From NCBI GenBank assembly GCA_021773975.1, contig JAJFJN010000087.1, positions 1-64,000 on the forward strand: a stretch of 64,000 bases of DNA, in the 5' to 3' direction. This document shows, piece by piece, positions 16,558 to 26,046 of the stretch. The position numbers and the translations under genes are program-made. Every line of letters begins with the position of its first letter. Position 1 is the stretch's first letter. The notes below the pieces were generated by a model. It saw nothing but the letters and a program-made list of their open reading frames with translations. It was not told where the DNA came from and did not search any database. The stretch comes from Gammaproteobacteria bacterium. GTDB lineage: Bacteria; Pseudomonadota; Gammaproteobacteria; Chromatiales; Chromatiaceae.

Positions 16558-17337
16558 TTACCTCACAATACGCAGATAGCGCATAGTGACTTGAAAACCT
16601 TCATTAACCAATTCACCAAAATTATTTAGCAAATCAGGCACAGTCGCCCACATAATCACAAAACCAATCATCATGGTCATAGGAAAACCTACAGCAAATA
16701 TATTGAGCTGAGGTGCTGCACGCGTAATAATCCCCATACCTAAGTTGGTTACAAGCAATGCAGTAACAACAGGAAGCGCCATTAACAGGCCACCAGAAAA
16801 AACCCGCCCACTCCAGGCAACAAAATCCCACAGTGTATTCCTAGATAGACCATCCACCGCTACCGGCATAGTTGCAAAGCTATCAACAACCACTTCAATA
16901 AGAATCAGATGTCCATCAAGAACTAGAAAAAAAAGTGTTACTAAAATCAAATAAAACTGTGATACCACTGGCACCTGGACACCATTTTGTGGATCCATCA
17001 TAGAAGCAAAACCCAACCCCATGCTATACGCCATAACCTGACCAGCAAATACCAAAGATGCGAATACCAGTTGCAAGATAAATCCAATCAGCACACCAAT
17101 GGCTACCTGCTGAACAGTAATCAGTAGCGCCTCATGACCAAACGTTTCAACCACTGGTACTGGTGGTAAAATAGGCATTACAAGCCAAGTAATAACCAAT
17201 GCCAAAGCAGCACGCCAGCGTACAGGAACTTGTCGAGAAGAGAAAATTGGGGCCGCAACAAAAACAGAGCCAATGCGCATTAGAGGCCAGAGAAAGCCTG
17301 CTAAAAAAGATGCTATTGCTGTTTCAGAAAATATCAT
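16558..17337 (-). CDS. fliR: Flagellar export protein FliR
   Basis: 259 residues with about six membrane helices. Typical stretches are FLWPLMRIGSVFVAAPIFSS near the N-terminus and IIT-RAAPQLNIFAVGFP in the C-terminal half. It is a core subunit of the FliPQR export gate inside the basal body. Order fliQ-fliR-flhB is conserved; the stop abuts the flhB start. Confidence 0.95.
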   Translation of the reverse strand: MIFSETAIASFLAGFLWPLMRIGSVFVAAPIFSSRQVPVRWRAALALVITWLVMPILPPVPVVETFGHEALLITVQQVAIGVLIGFILQLVFASLVFAGQVMAYSMGLGFASMMDPQNGVQVPVVSQFYLILVTLFFLVLDGHLILIEVVVDSFATMPVAVDGLSRNTLWDFVAWSGRVFSGGLLMALPVVTALLVTNLGMGIITRAAPQLNIFAVGFPMTMMIGFVIMWATVPDLLNNFGELVNEGFQVTMRYLRIVR

Positions 17338-17369
17338 TCATTTAGCCAATCTGAAAACGTATATTTCCC

Positions 17370-17639
17370 TTATCCTATTAATGATGGAATACTCAATATC
17401 AGTTGCTCTGTATAGCCTGTTAACACCCTTAACAACCAGGGGCCAGTTGACATTAAAACAAAGACTACAACCATAAGTTTTGGTACAAAGCTTAATGTCA
17501 TTTCGTTAATTTGAGTAGCGGCCTGGAACATCGCAATCAATAAACCAATGGCTAAAGCAGAAAGCAAAATAGGTGCCGCAAGCAGTGTAATTACTTCAAG
17601 AGCCTGCTGACCAATATTAATAACAGTATCTGCATCCAT
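17370..17639 (-). CDS. fliQ: Flagellar export protein FliQ
   Basis: 89 residues from the ATG at 17639 (MDADTVINIGQQAL), which is the usual family length; the frame extends upstream to 17684 but those residues are atypical. Two membrane helices are connected by a loop with FQAATQINEMTLSFVPK, the family signature. FliQ is part of the FliPQR gate. It lies between fliP and fliR. Confidence 0.95.
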   Translation of the reverse strand: MDADTVINIGQQALEVITLLAAPILLSALAIGLLIAMFQAATQINEMTLSFVPKLMVVVFVLMSTGPWLLRVLTGYTEQLILSIPSLIG

Positions 17640-17712
17640 CTCTATGTTCTCAAATAATCGATCAAAGCTACATATCGCAAACAATCAGCAACTACTGCCA
17701 ACAACCCTTTAG

Positions 17713-18441
17713 TTATGTATAAAAACTAGATGCTAATGTGCCTAAAACCAACGCCCACCCATCAACCAATACGAAGAGCATAATCTTAAAAGGCAGGGAT
17801 ATAATCAATGGAGAGAGCATCATCATACCCATTGACATCAATACGCTTGCTACAACCAAATCGATAATAAGGAATGGGATAAAAAGTAAGAAGCCAATTT
17901 GAAAGGCTGTCTTTAATTCACTGGTAGCAAAAGCCGGCATTAAAAGAGAAAATGGTGTTTGTTCAGGTGATTCTATTTCTTCATAGCCGGCAATATCTGC
18001 AAACAGCTTTAAATCATTCTCCCGTGTTTGGGCTAACATAAATTCACGCAACGGCACTTGTGCCTTTTCAAGCGCATTGGTAGTAGAAATTTCTTCATTT
18101 AAGTAAGGCTGCAATGCCACTGTATTTATTTCATCGAATACAGGGGCCATTATGAAAAATGTTAAGAACAGCGCCAGCCCTATTAAGATTTGATTGGATG
18201 GAGTTTGAGCGGTACCTAATGCCTGACGCAATATCCCTAAAACAATAACAATTCGAGCAAATGACGTCATCATCATGAGAGCGCCTGGCAGCAGGCTTAT
18301 AGCCGTCATGAAAAGCAGGATTTGTATTGTCAATGAGTAGCTTTGTTCACCACCCGCTGCCGTTGTTACTGTTATTGCTTCTAAGCCAGGTGCTGCCTGA
18401 CCAATGACTGGAAATAAAAACAGTATAAAGAGCAGCTTCAC
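17713..18441 (-). CDS. fliP: Flagellar export protein FliP
   Basis: 242 residues. A cleavable signal sequence ([19 protein letters not shown]) is followed by helices with [26 protein letters not shown], the FliP signature, and the C-terminal block [26 protein letters not shown]. It is the main gate subunit with FliQ and FliR. Its start overlaps the end of fliO by 4 bp. Confidence 0.96.
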   Translation of the reverse strand: MKLLFILFLFPVIGQAAPGLEAITVTTAAGGEQSYSLTIQILLFMTAISLLPGALMMMTSFARIVIVLGILRQALGTAQTPSNQILIGLALFLTFFIMAPVFDEINTVALQPYLNEEISTTNALEKAQVPLREFMLAQTRENDLKLFADIAGYEEIESPEQTPFSLLMPAFATSELKTAFQIGFLLFIPFLIIDLVVASVLMSMGMMMLSPLIISLPFKIMLFVLVDGWALVLGTLASSFYT

Positions 18442-18863
18442 AACTGTTTCTCCTTTAATACTGTATCCAACTGTTTTTCAAATTCATTATTGCCTTCATT
18501 ACTTGCTGCCCAATCCTCTTTTGATAGTACATGTAATGTTTGAATGCGCCCTGGTGACACGCCAACCAATAAACGCGTCTCTCCTACTTGCAAAAGTACT
18601 GCTCGTTCCCGTGTGCCAAGTGATACACCACCAACAATAGCAACCACTCCCTTCCCGGAATTTGGCAGGCCACCAAAGCGACGCAAAAACCAAGCTAAGC
18701 CAATAATAAGCGCAAGTACAAAAACCAGTCCGACAGCGGTATTGGCAAGGTGTCCACTATCAATAGGCAGTGCGGCCAGACGCGCAGGCGCATCAACCTC
18801 AGTCTCAGCAGCAATCAGTGAGAATGGTAGTATCAAAAAAAGAACGGCCAGAAGACGATTCAT
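18438..18863 (-). CDS. fliO: Flagellar biosynthesis protein FliO
   Basis: 141 residues: an N-terminal signal-like hydrophobic stretch, one transmembrane helix (about 45-62, ending [11 protein letters not shown]), and a small cytoplasmic domain with [20 protein letters not shown], the FliO/MopB signature. It aids assembly or stability of the FliP ring. It overlaps fliN by 4 bp upstream and fliP by 4 bp downstream. Confidence 0.92.
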   Translation of the reverse strand: MNRLLAVLFLILPFSLIAAETEVDAPARLAALPIDSGHLANTAVGLVFVLALIIGLAWFLRRFGGLPNSGKGVVAIVGGVSLGTRERAVLLQVGETRLLVGVSPGRIQTLHVLSKEDWAASNEGNNEFEKQLDTVLKEKQL

Positions 18864-19291
18864 TGCAGCCTCTTAACTCTGTCTGCTGGACTGATCACAT
18901 CCGTCAATCGTATCCCGAATTTTTCATTTACAACGACCACCTCTCCTTGCGCAATCAAGGTTCCATTAACCAGGACATCCATTGGCTCTCCTGCCAATCT
19001 ATCCAGTTCTACAACAGAGCCCTGGTTAAGCTGAAGAAGGTTGCGAATATTAATTCTCGTGCGGCCAATTTCCATAGAGATAGTCACTGGCACATCTAGG
19101 AGAGATTCTATATTGACATCAACATTACCCGCTGTTTCAGCATCTGATTCCAACTCTTGAAATTGTGCAGATTCAGCAGCTACCGTTTCAGCCTGAGTAT
19201 CATTTTCATCAGTATCTCCTGACTCTTCAAGTGCAGCAGCCCACTCATCAGCCAATGCTTCATTTGGATCGGAATTTTCATCGTTCATCAC
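18860..19291 (-). CDS. fliN: Flagellar motor switch protein FliN
   Basis: 143 residues. An acidic N-terminal extension (about 1-60) precedes the SpoA/C-ring domain with LLDVPVTISMEIGRTRINIRNLL and NGTLIAQGEVVVVNEKFGIRLTDV. FliN forms the bottom of the C-ring with FliM and FliG and takes part in export and switching. It starts 22 bp after the fliM stop. Confidence 0.95.
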   Translation of the reverse strand: MMNDENSDPNEALADEWAAALEESGDTDENDTQAETVAAESAQFQELESDAETAGNVDVNIESLLDVPVTISMEIGRTRINIRNLLQLNQGSVVELDRLAGEPMDVLVNGTLIAQGEVVVVNEKFGIRLTDVISPADRVKRLQ

Positions 19292-19313
19292 TATTCTCCA
19301 CTACAAGACGTGG

Positions 19314-20318
19314 CTAACCCTTTATAACTTCTAATGCAGACTTTACTTTTGGCTGTTTCTGCCACTCACTAATCTTTATGGCATAACAACCTTCTGATAT
19401 GCCTAAGTGCCCTTTAAATATCGGTACGTCTGAAGCAGTAACACTCAACAAATCAGGGATATCCATAGGAATAACATCACCAACTTCAAGACCCGCAAGT
19501 TCCCTCACACTAATTTCCGCTTGGCCTAGCACACTTACCAGTTCAACTTCAGATTCAAGAAACTGCTCTTTTAGTGCTAGCTCCCAACGATTGTCACGCT
19601 CACCCCTATCACTTTGAATGCCAGCATCCAATAATTCACGAATAGGCTCTAACATCGAATAGGGCATGGTGATATATAGGTCTCCACCACCTGTTTCCAA
19701 ATCAATATGAAAAGTCGTCACAACCACTACTTCAGTTGGGCTAACAATATTTGCAAACTGGGGGTTAACTTCGGATCCTACATATTCAAATTTTAAATCC
19801 ATCACCAGCTTCCATGCTTCTTGGAGATCTTTAAACACTAAATTCAGGAGCAATTGAACAACTCGAAGCTCTGTAGGCGTAAATTCACGGCCTTCAATTT
19901 TGGTATGAAATCGCCCTGTACCACCAAAAAAGTTATCTACTACACAAAACACTAATTTAGGATCAAGCACGCACAAAGCCTGTCCCCGTAATGGCGGGAC
20001 TTTTATAATATTCAGGCTAGTGGGAACAAATAAACTATGCACAAACTCAGAAAACTTAAGCATCTGTATACCTGATACAGAAATATCTGCTGTACGGCGT
20101 AACATACCAAATAAGCTTGTACGAAAATGACGCGCAAAGCGCTCATTTATCATCTCTAAGGTTGGAAGACGACCACGTACAATACGATCCTGACTGCCAA
20201 AATCATAACTTGAAAGGCTGCCACCACCCACATCGTTTTCTGTGTCTACATCACCACTATCAACACCATGCAGTAAGGCATCAATTTCGTCTTGAGAAAG
20301 GAGATCGCTCGCACTCAT
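19314..20318 (-). CDS. fliM: Flagellar motor switch protein FliM
   Basis: 334 residues. The N-terminal CheY-P-binding peptide LLSQDEIDALLHG (about 6-18) is followed by a CheC-like middle domain and a C-terminal SpoA domain. FliM receives the CheY-P signal at the C-ring. The N-terminal motif is notably similar to the repeats in CheA and the tail of CheZ in this window. It lies 4 bp after the fliL stop. Length is standard. Confidence 0.96.
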   Translation of the reverse strand: MSASDLLSQDEIDALLHGVDSGDVDTENDVGGGSLSSYDFGSQDRIVRGRLPTLEMINERFARHFRTSLFGMLRRTADISVSGIQMLKFSEFVHSLFVPTSLNIIKVPPLRGQALCVLDPKLVFCVVDNFFGGTGRFHTKIEGREFTPTELRVVQLLLNLVFKDLQEAWKLVMDLKFEYVGSEVNPQFANIVSPTEVVVVTTFHIDLETGGGDLYITMPYSMLEPIRELLDAGIQSDRGERDNRWELALKEQFLESEVELVSVLGQAEISVRELAGLEVGDVIPMDIPDLLSVTASDVPIFKGHLGISEGCYAIKISEWQKQPKVKSALEVIKG

Positions 20319-20322
20319 TTTT

Positions 20323-20865
20323 TTATTGCATTACAAAGCTAGTGAAAAATACGGCATCTACTGTACCTGTACCACCTTGCTCATCTACAATTCGCTGCAG
20401 CTCTTCAAGCAGATCTTTTTGTAATTTCTCTTTCCCTTCCTTGCTGACTAGTGAAGATGCCGTTAGAGTTCCAAATAATTTTAAAAAGTGATGTCGAATC
20501 ATGGGGTCATTGTGCTTTAAAAAATCAACCAACTCTTGATTATGCGTTAATGCCTGAACACCAATTTGAAGCATCTTGGCTTTACGCTTGTTACTATCAG
20601 GTGACAAATTCACAACAAATACCGGCTTGAAATTCTGGTAAACAGCAGGACCTTTCTCCTCTTCTGCTTCCTCTTCTACTTCACCATCCTTAGCTACCTC
20701 TTCCGTTTTATCTTCATCAGAAGGCACAAATAGAAAGTAAGCAACACCCACACCAATACCAATCAGCAATAGCCCAGCAAATACAATAATAACTATTTTC
20801 TTCCAGGGTGCTGATGCTTTCTCAACCCCAAGATCCAGTTCATCATCAAGTGATTCGTCATTCAT
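20323..20865 (-). CDS. fliL: Flagellar basal body protein FliL
   Basis: 180 residues. A short cytoplasmic N-terminus, one membrane helix (about 25-48), an acidic linker (EEVAKDGEVEEEAEEEKG), then the periplasmic FliL domain ending in a conserved hydrophobic C-terminus (DAVFFTSFVMQ). FliL surrounds the stator and supports motor torque. It is the first gene of the minus-strand block here; fliE-K are not in the window, so the flagellar regulon is split or continues elsewhere. Confidence 0.93.
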   Translation of the reverse strand: MNDESLDDELDLGVEKASAPWKKIVIIVFAGLLLIGIGVGVAYFLFVPSDEDKTEEVAKDGEVEEEAEEEKGPAVYQNFKPVFVVNLSPDSNKRKAKMLQIGVQALTHNQELVDFLKHNDPMIRHHFLKLFGTLTASSLVSKEGKEKLQKDLLEELQRIVDEQGGTGTVDAVFFTSFVMQ

Positions 20866-20926
20866 TACATGTGCACCTTTTAATATTTACATTTAGGAAA
20901 GCAATAATCATGCCTTTATATAAAAG

Positions 20927-20940
20927 TGCATAATTATGCA
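20927..20940. promoter_or_regulatory. 14-bp perfect palindrome upstream of fliL
   Basis: TGCATAATTATGCA is its own reverse complement. It lies 62-75 bp before the fliL ATG, in the only sizeable gap at the head of the flagellar block, so it could be a dimeric regulator site. This is positional inference only; the AT-rich core makes a chance palindrome possible. Confidence 0.35.
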
Positions 20941-21109
20941 TAAAATTCATACTATTAGGGCATTTCAAGGAAGCAGCGCCAGAGTATTGACCCAAAAATA
21001 CAACCTTCATGGCAAAAAACCGACACCACAACTGAATAACCACTCCCTTCCGCGTATCTATACTATAGATGCAAAAAGTGCTGGAAATGACTGCGGATAG
21101 GGAATATGA

Positions 21110-21133
21110 AAAAGAATTTGATTAAATTCTTTT
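21110..21133 (-). terminator. AT-rich hairpin, possible terminator after the PilZ gene
   Basis: Perfect 10-bp inverted repeat AAAAGAATTT / AAATTCTTTT with a 4-nt loop. Read on the minus strand it ends in a run of T, as expected for a rho-independent terminator of the PilZ gene that ends at 21214. The stem is almost all A/T, so it is weak. It separates the PilZ gene from the fliL operon. Confidence 0.4.
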
Positions 21134-21213
21134 AATTTAGTGCTGATCAATTAAGGGCGCAATTGGATCCATGCAATAAATATGATACAGCTAAGGTGTT
21201 TTGCTAATTTGCC

Positions 21214-21567
21214 TCATTCACTCGTAATGCGCCGTTGAGCTGATACCGCATTATCGTATGTACTATTTAACAAAACCCGCAAACCAGTATGCAGATTGCT
21301 ATTTAAATCATTAAACATCACACCCGCTTGCCCTGGTGCACTATGCATCACCATAGCATCTATACTACATGCCTTATGCTTGCCATTTTCATGTAGATAA
21401 AAAGAAGTTTTAACCAGTGCATTAATCGGCAATTCAACACAACCTGTTTCAATAAGCATTCCACCAAGACTAATATTCACGGTTTGCCCTTGAACCAACC
21501 CTAAAGCCTGATATGTTACAACAACATCCAACATAACTGGCTTACGTGATGCACAACGATGTTCCAT
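21214..21567 (-). CDS. PilZ-domain protein (c-di-GMP binding)
   Basis: 117 residues, essentially one PilZ domain. The c-di-GMP-binding RxxxR motif is present near the N-terminus (R4 and R8 in MEHRCASRKP), and the second motif is NISLGG (about 34-39). Such proteins transmit c-di-GMP levels to motility or surface functions. Position near the flagellar operon suggests a motility role, but it is a separate transcription unit with its own AGGAGA ribosome site. The partner is unknown. Confidence 0.85.
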   Translation of the reverse strand: MEHRCASRKPVMLDVVVTYQALGLVQGQTVNISLGGMLIETGCVELPINALVKTSFYLHENGKHKACSIDAMVMHSAPGQAGVMFNDLNSNLHTGLRVLLNSTYDNAVSAQRRITSE

Positions 21568-21765
21568 TTTGTCTCTCCTGACCTAAGAGCCACTAAGATC
21601 TCTCAATACTTACAATCTCAAATATTGTTTTTATTCTTAGTCCATGGTTTTCCTACCTAAGGATCTTTACATTTTAGTCAATTTTTAAAATTTTGCCCTT
21701 AATTTAGGCACAAAAATCGTTAAGCCTCCTAAATTCACACCAGAATTCAGGTAGAATCCTTACCC

Positions 21766-22239
21766 ATGAATAAACAAAACACTATCGATATTACGCAGGT
21801 TGTTGCTCCTGGGTTTTTTCGTCGTTTCGCTGCGATGTGTTATGACAGCTTATTGCTTTTAGCGCTTATCATGGTCACAACATCTCTTATTATTATTCCC
21901 CTTGGGCTAGAGGCTGGCGACACATCAGTAGGTCGCAACCCACTGTTTCAAATCACTGTTTTTGGCTTAATTCCGCCTTTTTTTTTCTCATGGTTCTGGG
22001 CCAAAGGGGGACAAACACTTGGCATGCGAGCTTGGCGACTACAAGCCATTCGCGATGATGGAAAGCCACTGACATGGCGTGATGCTTTACTTCGGTATTT
22101 TGCGGCCCTACTCTCTTGGGCTGCTGCAGGTGTGGGGTTTCTATGGATTCTGGTTGATCATGACAAACTTGCTTGGCATGACCGGCTCTCAAAAACACGC
22201 TTAGTACTAACAGCAAAACGAGTAAAAAAATCCAGCTAA
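21766..22239 (+). CDS. RDD-family membrane protein
   Basis: 157 residues with three hydrophobic segments. The RDD family signature appears as FFRRFAAMCYDSLLLLAL near the N-terminus and DHDKLAWHDRLSKTRLVL near the C-terminus. The role is poorly defined; some family members act in ion or osmotic stress. It is transcribed divergently from the PilZ gene, and its stop overlaps the lptG stop by 4 bp on the opposite strand. A neighbour of lptG in several gammaproteobacteria. Confidence 0.85.
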   Translation: MNKQNTIDITQVVAPGFFRRFAAMCYDSLLLLALIMVTTSLIIIPLGLEAGDTSVGRNPLFQITVFGLIPPFFFSWFWAKGGQTLGMRAWRLQAIRDDGKPLTWRDALLRYFAALLSWAAAGVGFLWILVDHDKLAWHDRLSKTRLVLTAKRVKKSS

Positions 22240-23300
22240 TTTACCCTTGAGCTCAACAATAGCGCGGCAGCAAGCAACAGTAGCCCTGGGAACGACGCAG
22301 CAAACAAGGCGTTCAGGTCATACACAACAGCCATGTATGAGAAGGCTTTACTCATCAAGAAAAACCCACTACCGACCATCGCTCCCATAAAAATACGCTG
22401 TCCAATTCCAGAGCTGCGCAATTGTCCAAAGACAAAGGGTAATGACAGATAAAGCATTACTAACGTCACCAATGGGGTAACCATCTTGCCCCAGAAGGCG
22501 ACCTCATAGGTTTTGGCATCCTGACCATTGATGTGTAAAAAACGAATATATTTATAAAGCCCCCAAGCTGGCAGGATATGCGGGTTAAGTGAAACCACAT
22601 TCAACAGCCCAGGATCTAACATTGAATCCCACTTTGCACGGTCTATTGTGCGGCTCTGCACTCCATCATCAGTAAACTGACTCTGTTTAATATCCTGTAA
22701 AAGCCATTGATTATTCTCATATTTTGCCGTCATAGCATGGGTTGAAAACTTCAACTGCTTCTCTTCATCATATTCATAGATATAGATATCTTCGAGTCGC
22801 GATCCTGGCAGAATGTTTCGAATGTTAATATAGGCATTGCCATCTCTCGCCCAAAAACCATACTTGGTTTTTAGTGTGACCTGCTTAGCCAATGCCTGTG
22901 AACGCATCGTCTGGGCATACGCCTCTGTTTCAGGGGCAACAACCTCTCCAAAAAACAGTGCAACTATCAACATCAATGCCCCCGCCTGCATCACTGATAG
23001 GACAATACGTGTATATGAGATTCCTGCTGCCCGCATCGCAATGAGTTCAGAACTGTTAGCCATCCCCCCCAATCCAATCAATCCTCCCAGCAAAGCCGCC
23101 ATAGGAGAGACCTCATAGGCAAAACGAGGCAACGTCAACAATACAAACAGAAAGGCATCTCCAGTCTGATACCGCCCCTCACCCACATCGCTCAGTTCAT
23201 CCATTAAGGTAAGAAAACCGAGAAGCGTCAGTAACACCATCATGACAACCACTGTGCCCATGATGACAGCCCGCCCAATATAGAGATCCAAAATCCTCAT
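22236..23300 (-). CDS. lptG: LPS transport permease LptG
   Basis: 354 residues from the ATG at 23300 (MRILDLYIGRAVIMG), which overlaps the lptF stop as ATGA; the longer open frame to 23444 runs through lptF and is not used. Six membrane helices in the YjgP/YjgQ pattern surround a periplasmic beta-jellyroll domain (about 135-265). With LptF and LptB it extracts lipopolysaccharide from the inner membrane for transport to the outer membrane. Confidence 0.94.
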   Translation of the reverse strand: MRILDLYIGRAVIMGTVVVMMVLLTLLGFLTLMDELSDVGEGRYQTGDAFLFVLLTLPRFAYEVSPMAALLGGLIGLGGMANSSELIAMRAAGISYTRIVLSVMQAGALMLIVALFFGEVVAPETEAYAQTMRSQALAKQVTLKTKYGFWARDGNAYINIRNILPGSRLEDIYIYEYDEEKQLKFSTHAMTAKYENNQWLLQDIKQSQFTDDGVQSRTIDRAKWDSMLDPGLLNVVSLNPHILPAWGLYKYIRFLHINGQDAKTYEVAFWGKMVTPLVTLVMLYLSLPFVFGQLRSSGIGQRIFMGAMVGSGFFLMSKAFSYMAVVYDLNALFAASFPGLLLLAAALLLSSRVN

Positions 23301-24400
23301 GCTGTGCGCCTCGTCAACCACCACCGCTTTAAAGCCCAGGCCCACATAGAATCTCTCAACACTAGTGGAAGAACCAAACTCAGCATCAGAATATGCACCC
23401 ACCAACGCCCCATCCATTCTGGGGTAATACCATCCATCATCCATGACCCTGAAACACCCAGCAGATTAAAAAAGGTAAAGTAGACAAGAAAAGCGATGAA
23501 CAGCCGCCCGTAAATACCCTGACGGGGAGATGAACGACTTAACGGCACACTCACCAGCGTAAAGACAATAACAGCCAGCGGGAATGCCAGGCGATATTGG
23601 AATTCAGCCCTGTCCTTAATATTATCCGAGTTCATTAAATCCATCGAAGGCAAAGACTTGCGCCTAAAGCTTGCTGCAGTGGAGTCTTCATCAACAATCC
23701 GCACAGCATATTTTTCAAACTCACTGACCGAATAGTCAGCCTGACCAACAACACCCTGGTAGCGATAACCGCGCTTCAGCACAATATAATGATCTCCGGT
23801 CTTTTCATCATCGTACTGATATCCCTCTTCTGCCGTAATCAATCCAACCTTTCCATGCTGACGATTCTGTACAAAAACATTACGCATACGATTATCCAGC
23901 AACATCTCCTCAACATAAAATACCAAGTCACCTCTGCTGAACTCAGTAAATCTACCTACTGCCATATTAGTGACGTTAGCCGCAGACTTCTGCGCATGCC
24001 TAATCTCCTCAATAGATTGATTAGCCCAAGGCAATACTGCCAGCGTAAGCCATGCAACAAACCCCGCCAGTGGCAACATTGAGTAGAGAAAAGCACGATA
24101 AATACGCGTCGCACTGAGCCCACAAGATGACATCGCTGTCATTTCATTATCTCTATACATTCGACCCAGGGTATAAAGAATGGCAAAAAAATAGGCGGCT
24201 GGTAGTAAAATTCCAATAACACGCAGGACTTCCAGCCCCAACAGCTCCATAATAACGCCACTGGTCAGAGTACCCATGGCAACACGCGCAAGATTGGTAA
24301 TGAAGGCATGTCCTACCAAAATCAATAACAGCACAGTTAATATAGTGAATACCCCCTTCAGGGTTTCACTCAACAGATAACGATCAATAATTGAAAACAT
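23297..24400 (-). CDS. lptF: LPS transport permease LptF
   Basis: 367 residues from the ATG at 24400 (MFSIIDRYLLSETLKG), matching family length; upstream codons to 24463 look non-genic. Six membrane helices, a periplasmic jellyroll domain between helices 3 and 4, and the conserved N-terminal RYLLSE segment. It is the partner of LptG. Divergent from pepA across a 144 bp gap, an arrangement common in gammaproteobacteria. Confidence 0.94.
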   Translation of the reverse strand: MFSIIDRYLLSETLKGVFTILTVLLLILVGHAFITNLARVAMGTLTSGVIMELLGLEVLRVIGILLPAAYFFAILYTLGRMYRDNEMTAMSSCGLSATRIYRAFLYSMLPLAGFVAWLTLAVLPWANQSIEEIRHAQKSAANVTNMAVGRFTEFSRGDLVFYVEEMLLDNRMRNVFVQNRQHGKVGLITAEEGYQYDDEKTGDHYIVLKRGYRYQGVVGQADYSVSEFEKYAVRIVDEDSTAASFRRKSLPSMDLMNSDNIKDRAEFQYRLAFPLAVIVFTLVSVPLSRSSPRQGIYGRLFIAFLVYFTFFNLLGVSGSWMMDGITPEWMGRWWVHILMLSLVLPLVLRDSMWAWALKRWWLTRRTA

Positions 24401-24544
24401 AAAAAATGGGCAGTTGATTCTTGTAGATTTCCTGGTTTGAAGGCATCCTAACGAAAAACTCACGATGTGAGAACAGAATTCAACCTAAAGCCACCAAGCA
24501 GCCATACTTACTGGCTTTAGCATCAACAAAATTAAGGAGTTCAA

Positions 24545-26044
24545 ATGAACTACAGCGCCAAAGCGGGTGACCCATCCAAACAACGCACCCCTTGCCTGGT
24601 ACTAGGCATATTTTCCAAACGCAAGCTTTCAGATGCTGCGAAAACCGTAGACATAGCAAGTAAAGGCTTTCTCACCAGCATCCTTAAAAAAGGGGATATG
24701 GATGGTGAATCAGGCCAGGCACTCATGCTGTACGACCTACCTGGGACACTTTGTGAGCGGGTGCTACTGATTGGTTGTGGCACGCAGAAAGAGTACAACC
24801 GAGCCAAGCACAAAGAAGCCGTGAGCAAAGCCACTTCAGAGCTGACCAGCGGACATACTATAGAAGCCATCTTCTGCCTGCCCACATTGGAATCCACAGA
24901 GACTGATCTCTACACCCAGCTACGGGATGCTGTCATCAAGAGCACCGAGCAGAGCTACCGTTTTGATCAGTGTAAAAGCGACCCCAAAGCCCCCAAACGT
25001 CCGTTAAAAAAGCTAACTCTGCTGGTTACTGATGGTAAAAATCTAAAAACAGCACAAAAAGCCATCACACACGGGCAAGCCATGGCCAGCGGCATCAGTC
25101 TAGCCAAAGACCTCGGCAACCTGCCTGGGAATATCTGCACTCCCAGCTACCTGGCTGACCAGGCACGCAAACTGGGTCGTAAATCACCCAAGCTAAAGGT
25201 CGAAATTCTGGAAGAGAAGCAGATGGAAGCCCTAAAAATGGGATCACTGCTATCCGTGTCACGCGGTAGTCGGCAACCTGCCAAATTGATCATTATGGAA
25301 TACTGCGGTGGCCCTGCAAAAAGCAAGCCTGTTGTATTGGTAGGCAAGGGTCTCACCTTTGACGCTGGCGGCATCTCCATCAAACCACACCCAGGCATGG
25401 ATGAGATGAAATACGACATGTGCGGCGGTGCCAGCGTTATCGGCACCCTATCCGCCTGTGTAGATCTTGAGCTACCCATCAATGTTGTCGGCATTGTACC
25501 CGCTTCTGAAAACCTGCCTGATGGTGATGCCAACAAACCAGGTGACATTGTCACCAGCATGTCAGGCCAAACCATTGAGATACTGAATACCGATGCTGAA
25601 GGCCGACTGATACTCTGTGATGCACTCACATACTCTGAACGATTTAATCCTGCCATTGTAATCGATGTGGCCACCCTCACCGGTGCCTGCGTTGTTGCAC
25701 TGGGCAGTCATGCTATAGGGCTACTGAGCAACGACGATACACTGGCAGATGAGATATTACAGGCTGGCATTAGTGGCGATGATAAAGCTTGGCGGTTACC
25801 ACTTTGGGATGAGTATCAAAAACAGCTGGACAGCAATTTTGCAGATATGGCCAATATTGGTGGCAAAGGCGGTGGCACCATCACCGCAGCATGTTTTCTC
25901 TCACGCTTCACCAAAAAACAGAAGTGGGCGCATCTTGATATCGCAGGTTCTGCCTGGAATTCAGGAGCCAAAAAAGGCTCCACTGGTCGGCCTGTCTCCC
26001 TGCTTATCCAGCTTCTGCTCAAGCGCAGCAAGCAGATAAATTAA
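24545..26044 (+). CDS. pepA: Leucyl aminopeptidase PepA (M17)
   Basis: 499 residues. The C-terminal catalytic domain has the metal-binding signature GKGLTFDAGGISIKP (K268, D273), KYDMCGGASV and NTDAEGRLIL (about 350-360). The N-terminal domain is the usual alpha/beta cap. It is a cytosolic zinc/manganese aminopeptidase; in E. coli it also binds DNA at cer sites and at carAB. The ribosome site AAGGAG is 5 nt upstream. It is followed 2 bp later by holC, the classic order. Confidence 0.95.
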   Translation: MNYSAKAGDPSKQRTPCLVLGIFSKRKLSDAAKTVDIASKGFLTSILKKGDMDGESGQALMLYDLPGTLCERVLLIGCGTQKEYNRAKHKEAVSKATSELTSGHTIEAIFCLPTLESTETDLYTQLRDAVIKSTEQSYRFDQCKSDPKAPKRPLKKLTLLVTDGKNLKTAQKAITHGQAMASGISLAKDLGNLPGNICTPSYLADQARKLGRKSPKLKVEILEEKQMEALKMGSLLSVSRGSRQPAKLIIMEYCGGPAKSKPVVLVGKGLTFDAGGISIKPHPGMDEMKYDMCGGASVIGTLSACVDLELPINVVGIVPASENLPDGDANKPGDIVTSMSGQTIEILNTDAEGRLILCDALTYSERFNPAIVIDVATLTGACVVALGSHAIGLLSNDDTLADEILQAGISGDDKAWRLPLWDEYQKQLDSNFADMANIGGKGGGTITAACFLSRFTKKQKWAHLDIAGSAWNSGAKKGSTGRPVSLLIQLLLKRSKQIN

Positions 26045-26046
26045 TA

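Larger units (their letters stand above)
20866..21213 (-). promoter_or_regulatory. 348 bp non-coding region upstream of fliL
   Basis: No credible gene is seen. It should hold the promoter of the fliL-to-cheW operon. I looked for a sigma-54 element (GG and GC 10 bp apart) and for sigma-28 elements on the minus strand and found none convincing. It contains a 14-bp palindrome and an AT-rich hairpin (separate entries). Confidence 0.4.

Noticed and set aside
20858-21043. 61-codon minus-strand frame before fliL
   Set aside because: Overlaps the fliL start and lacks a ribosome site or sensible composition.
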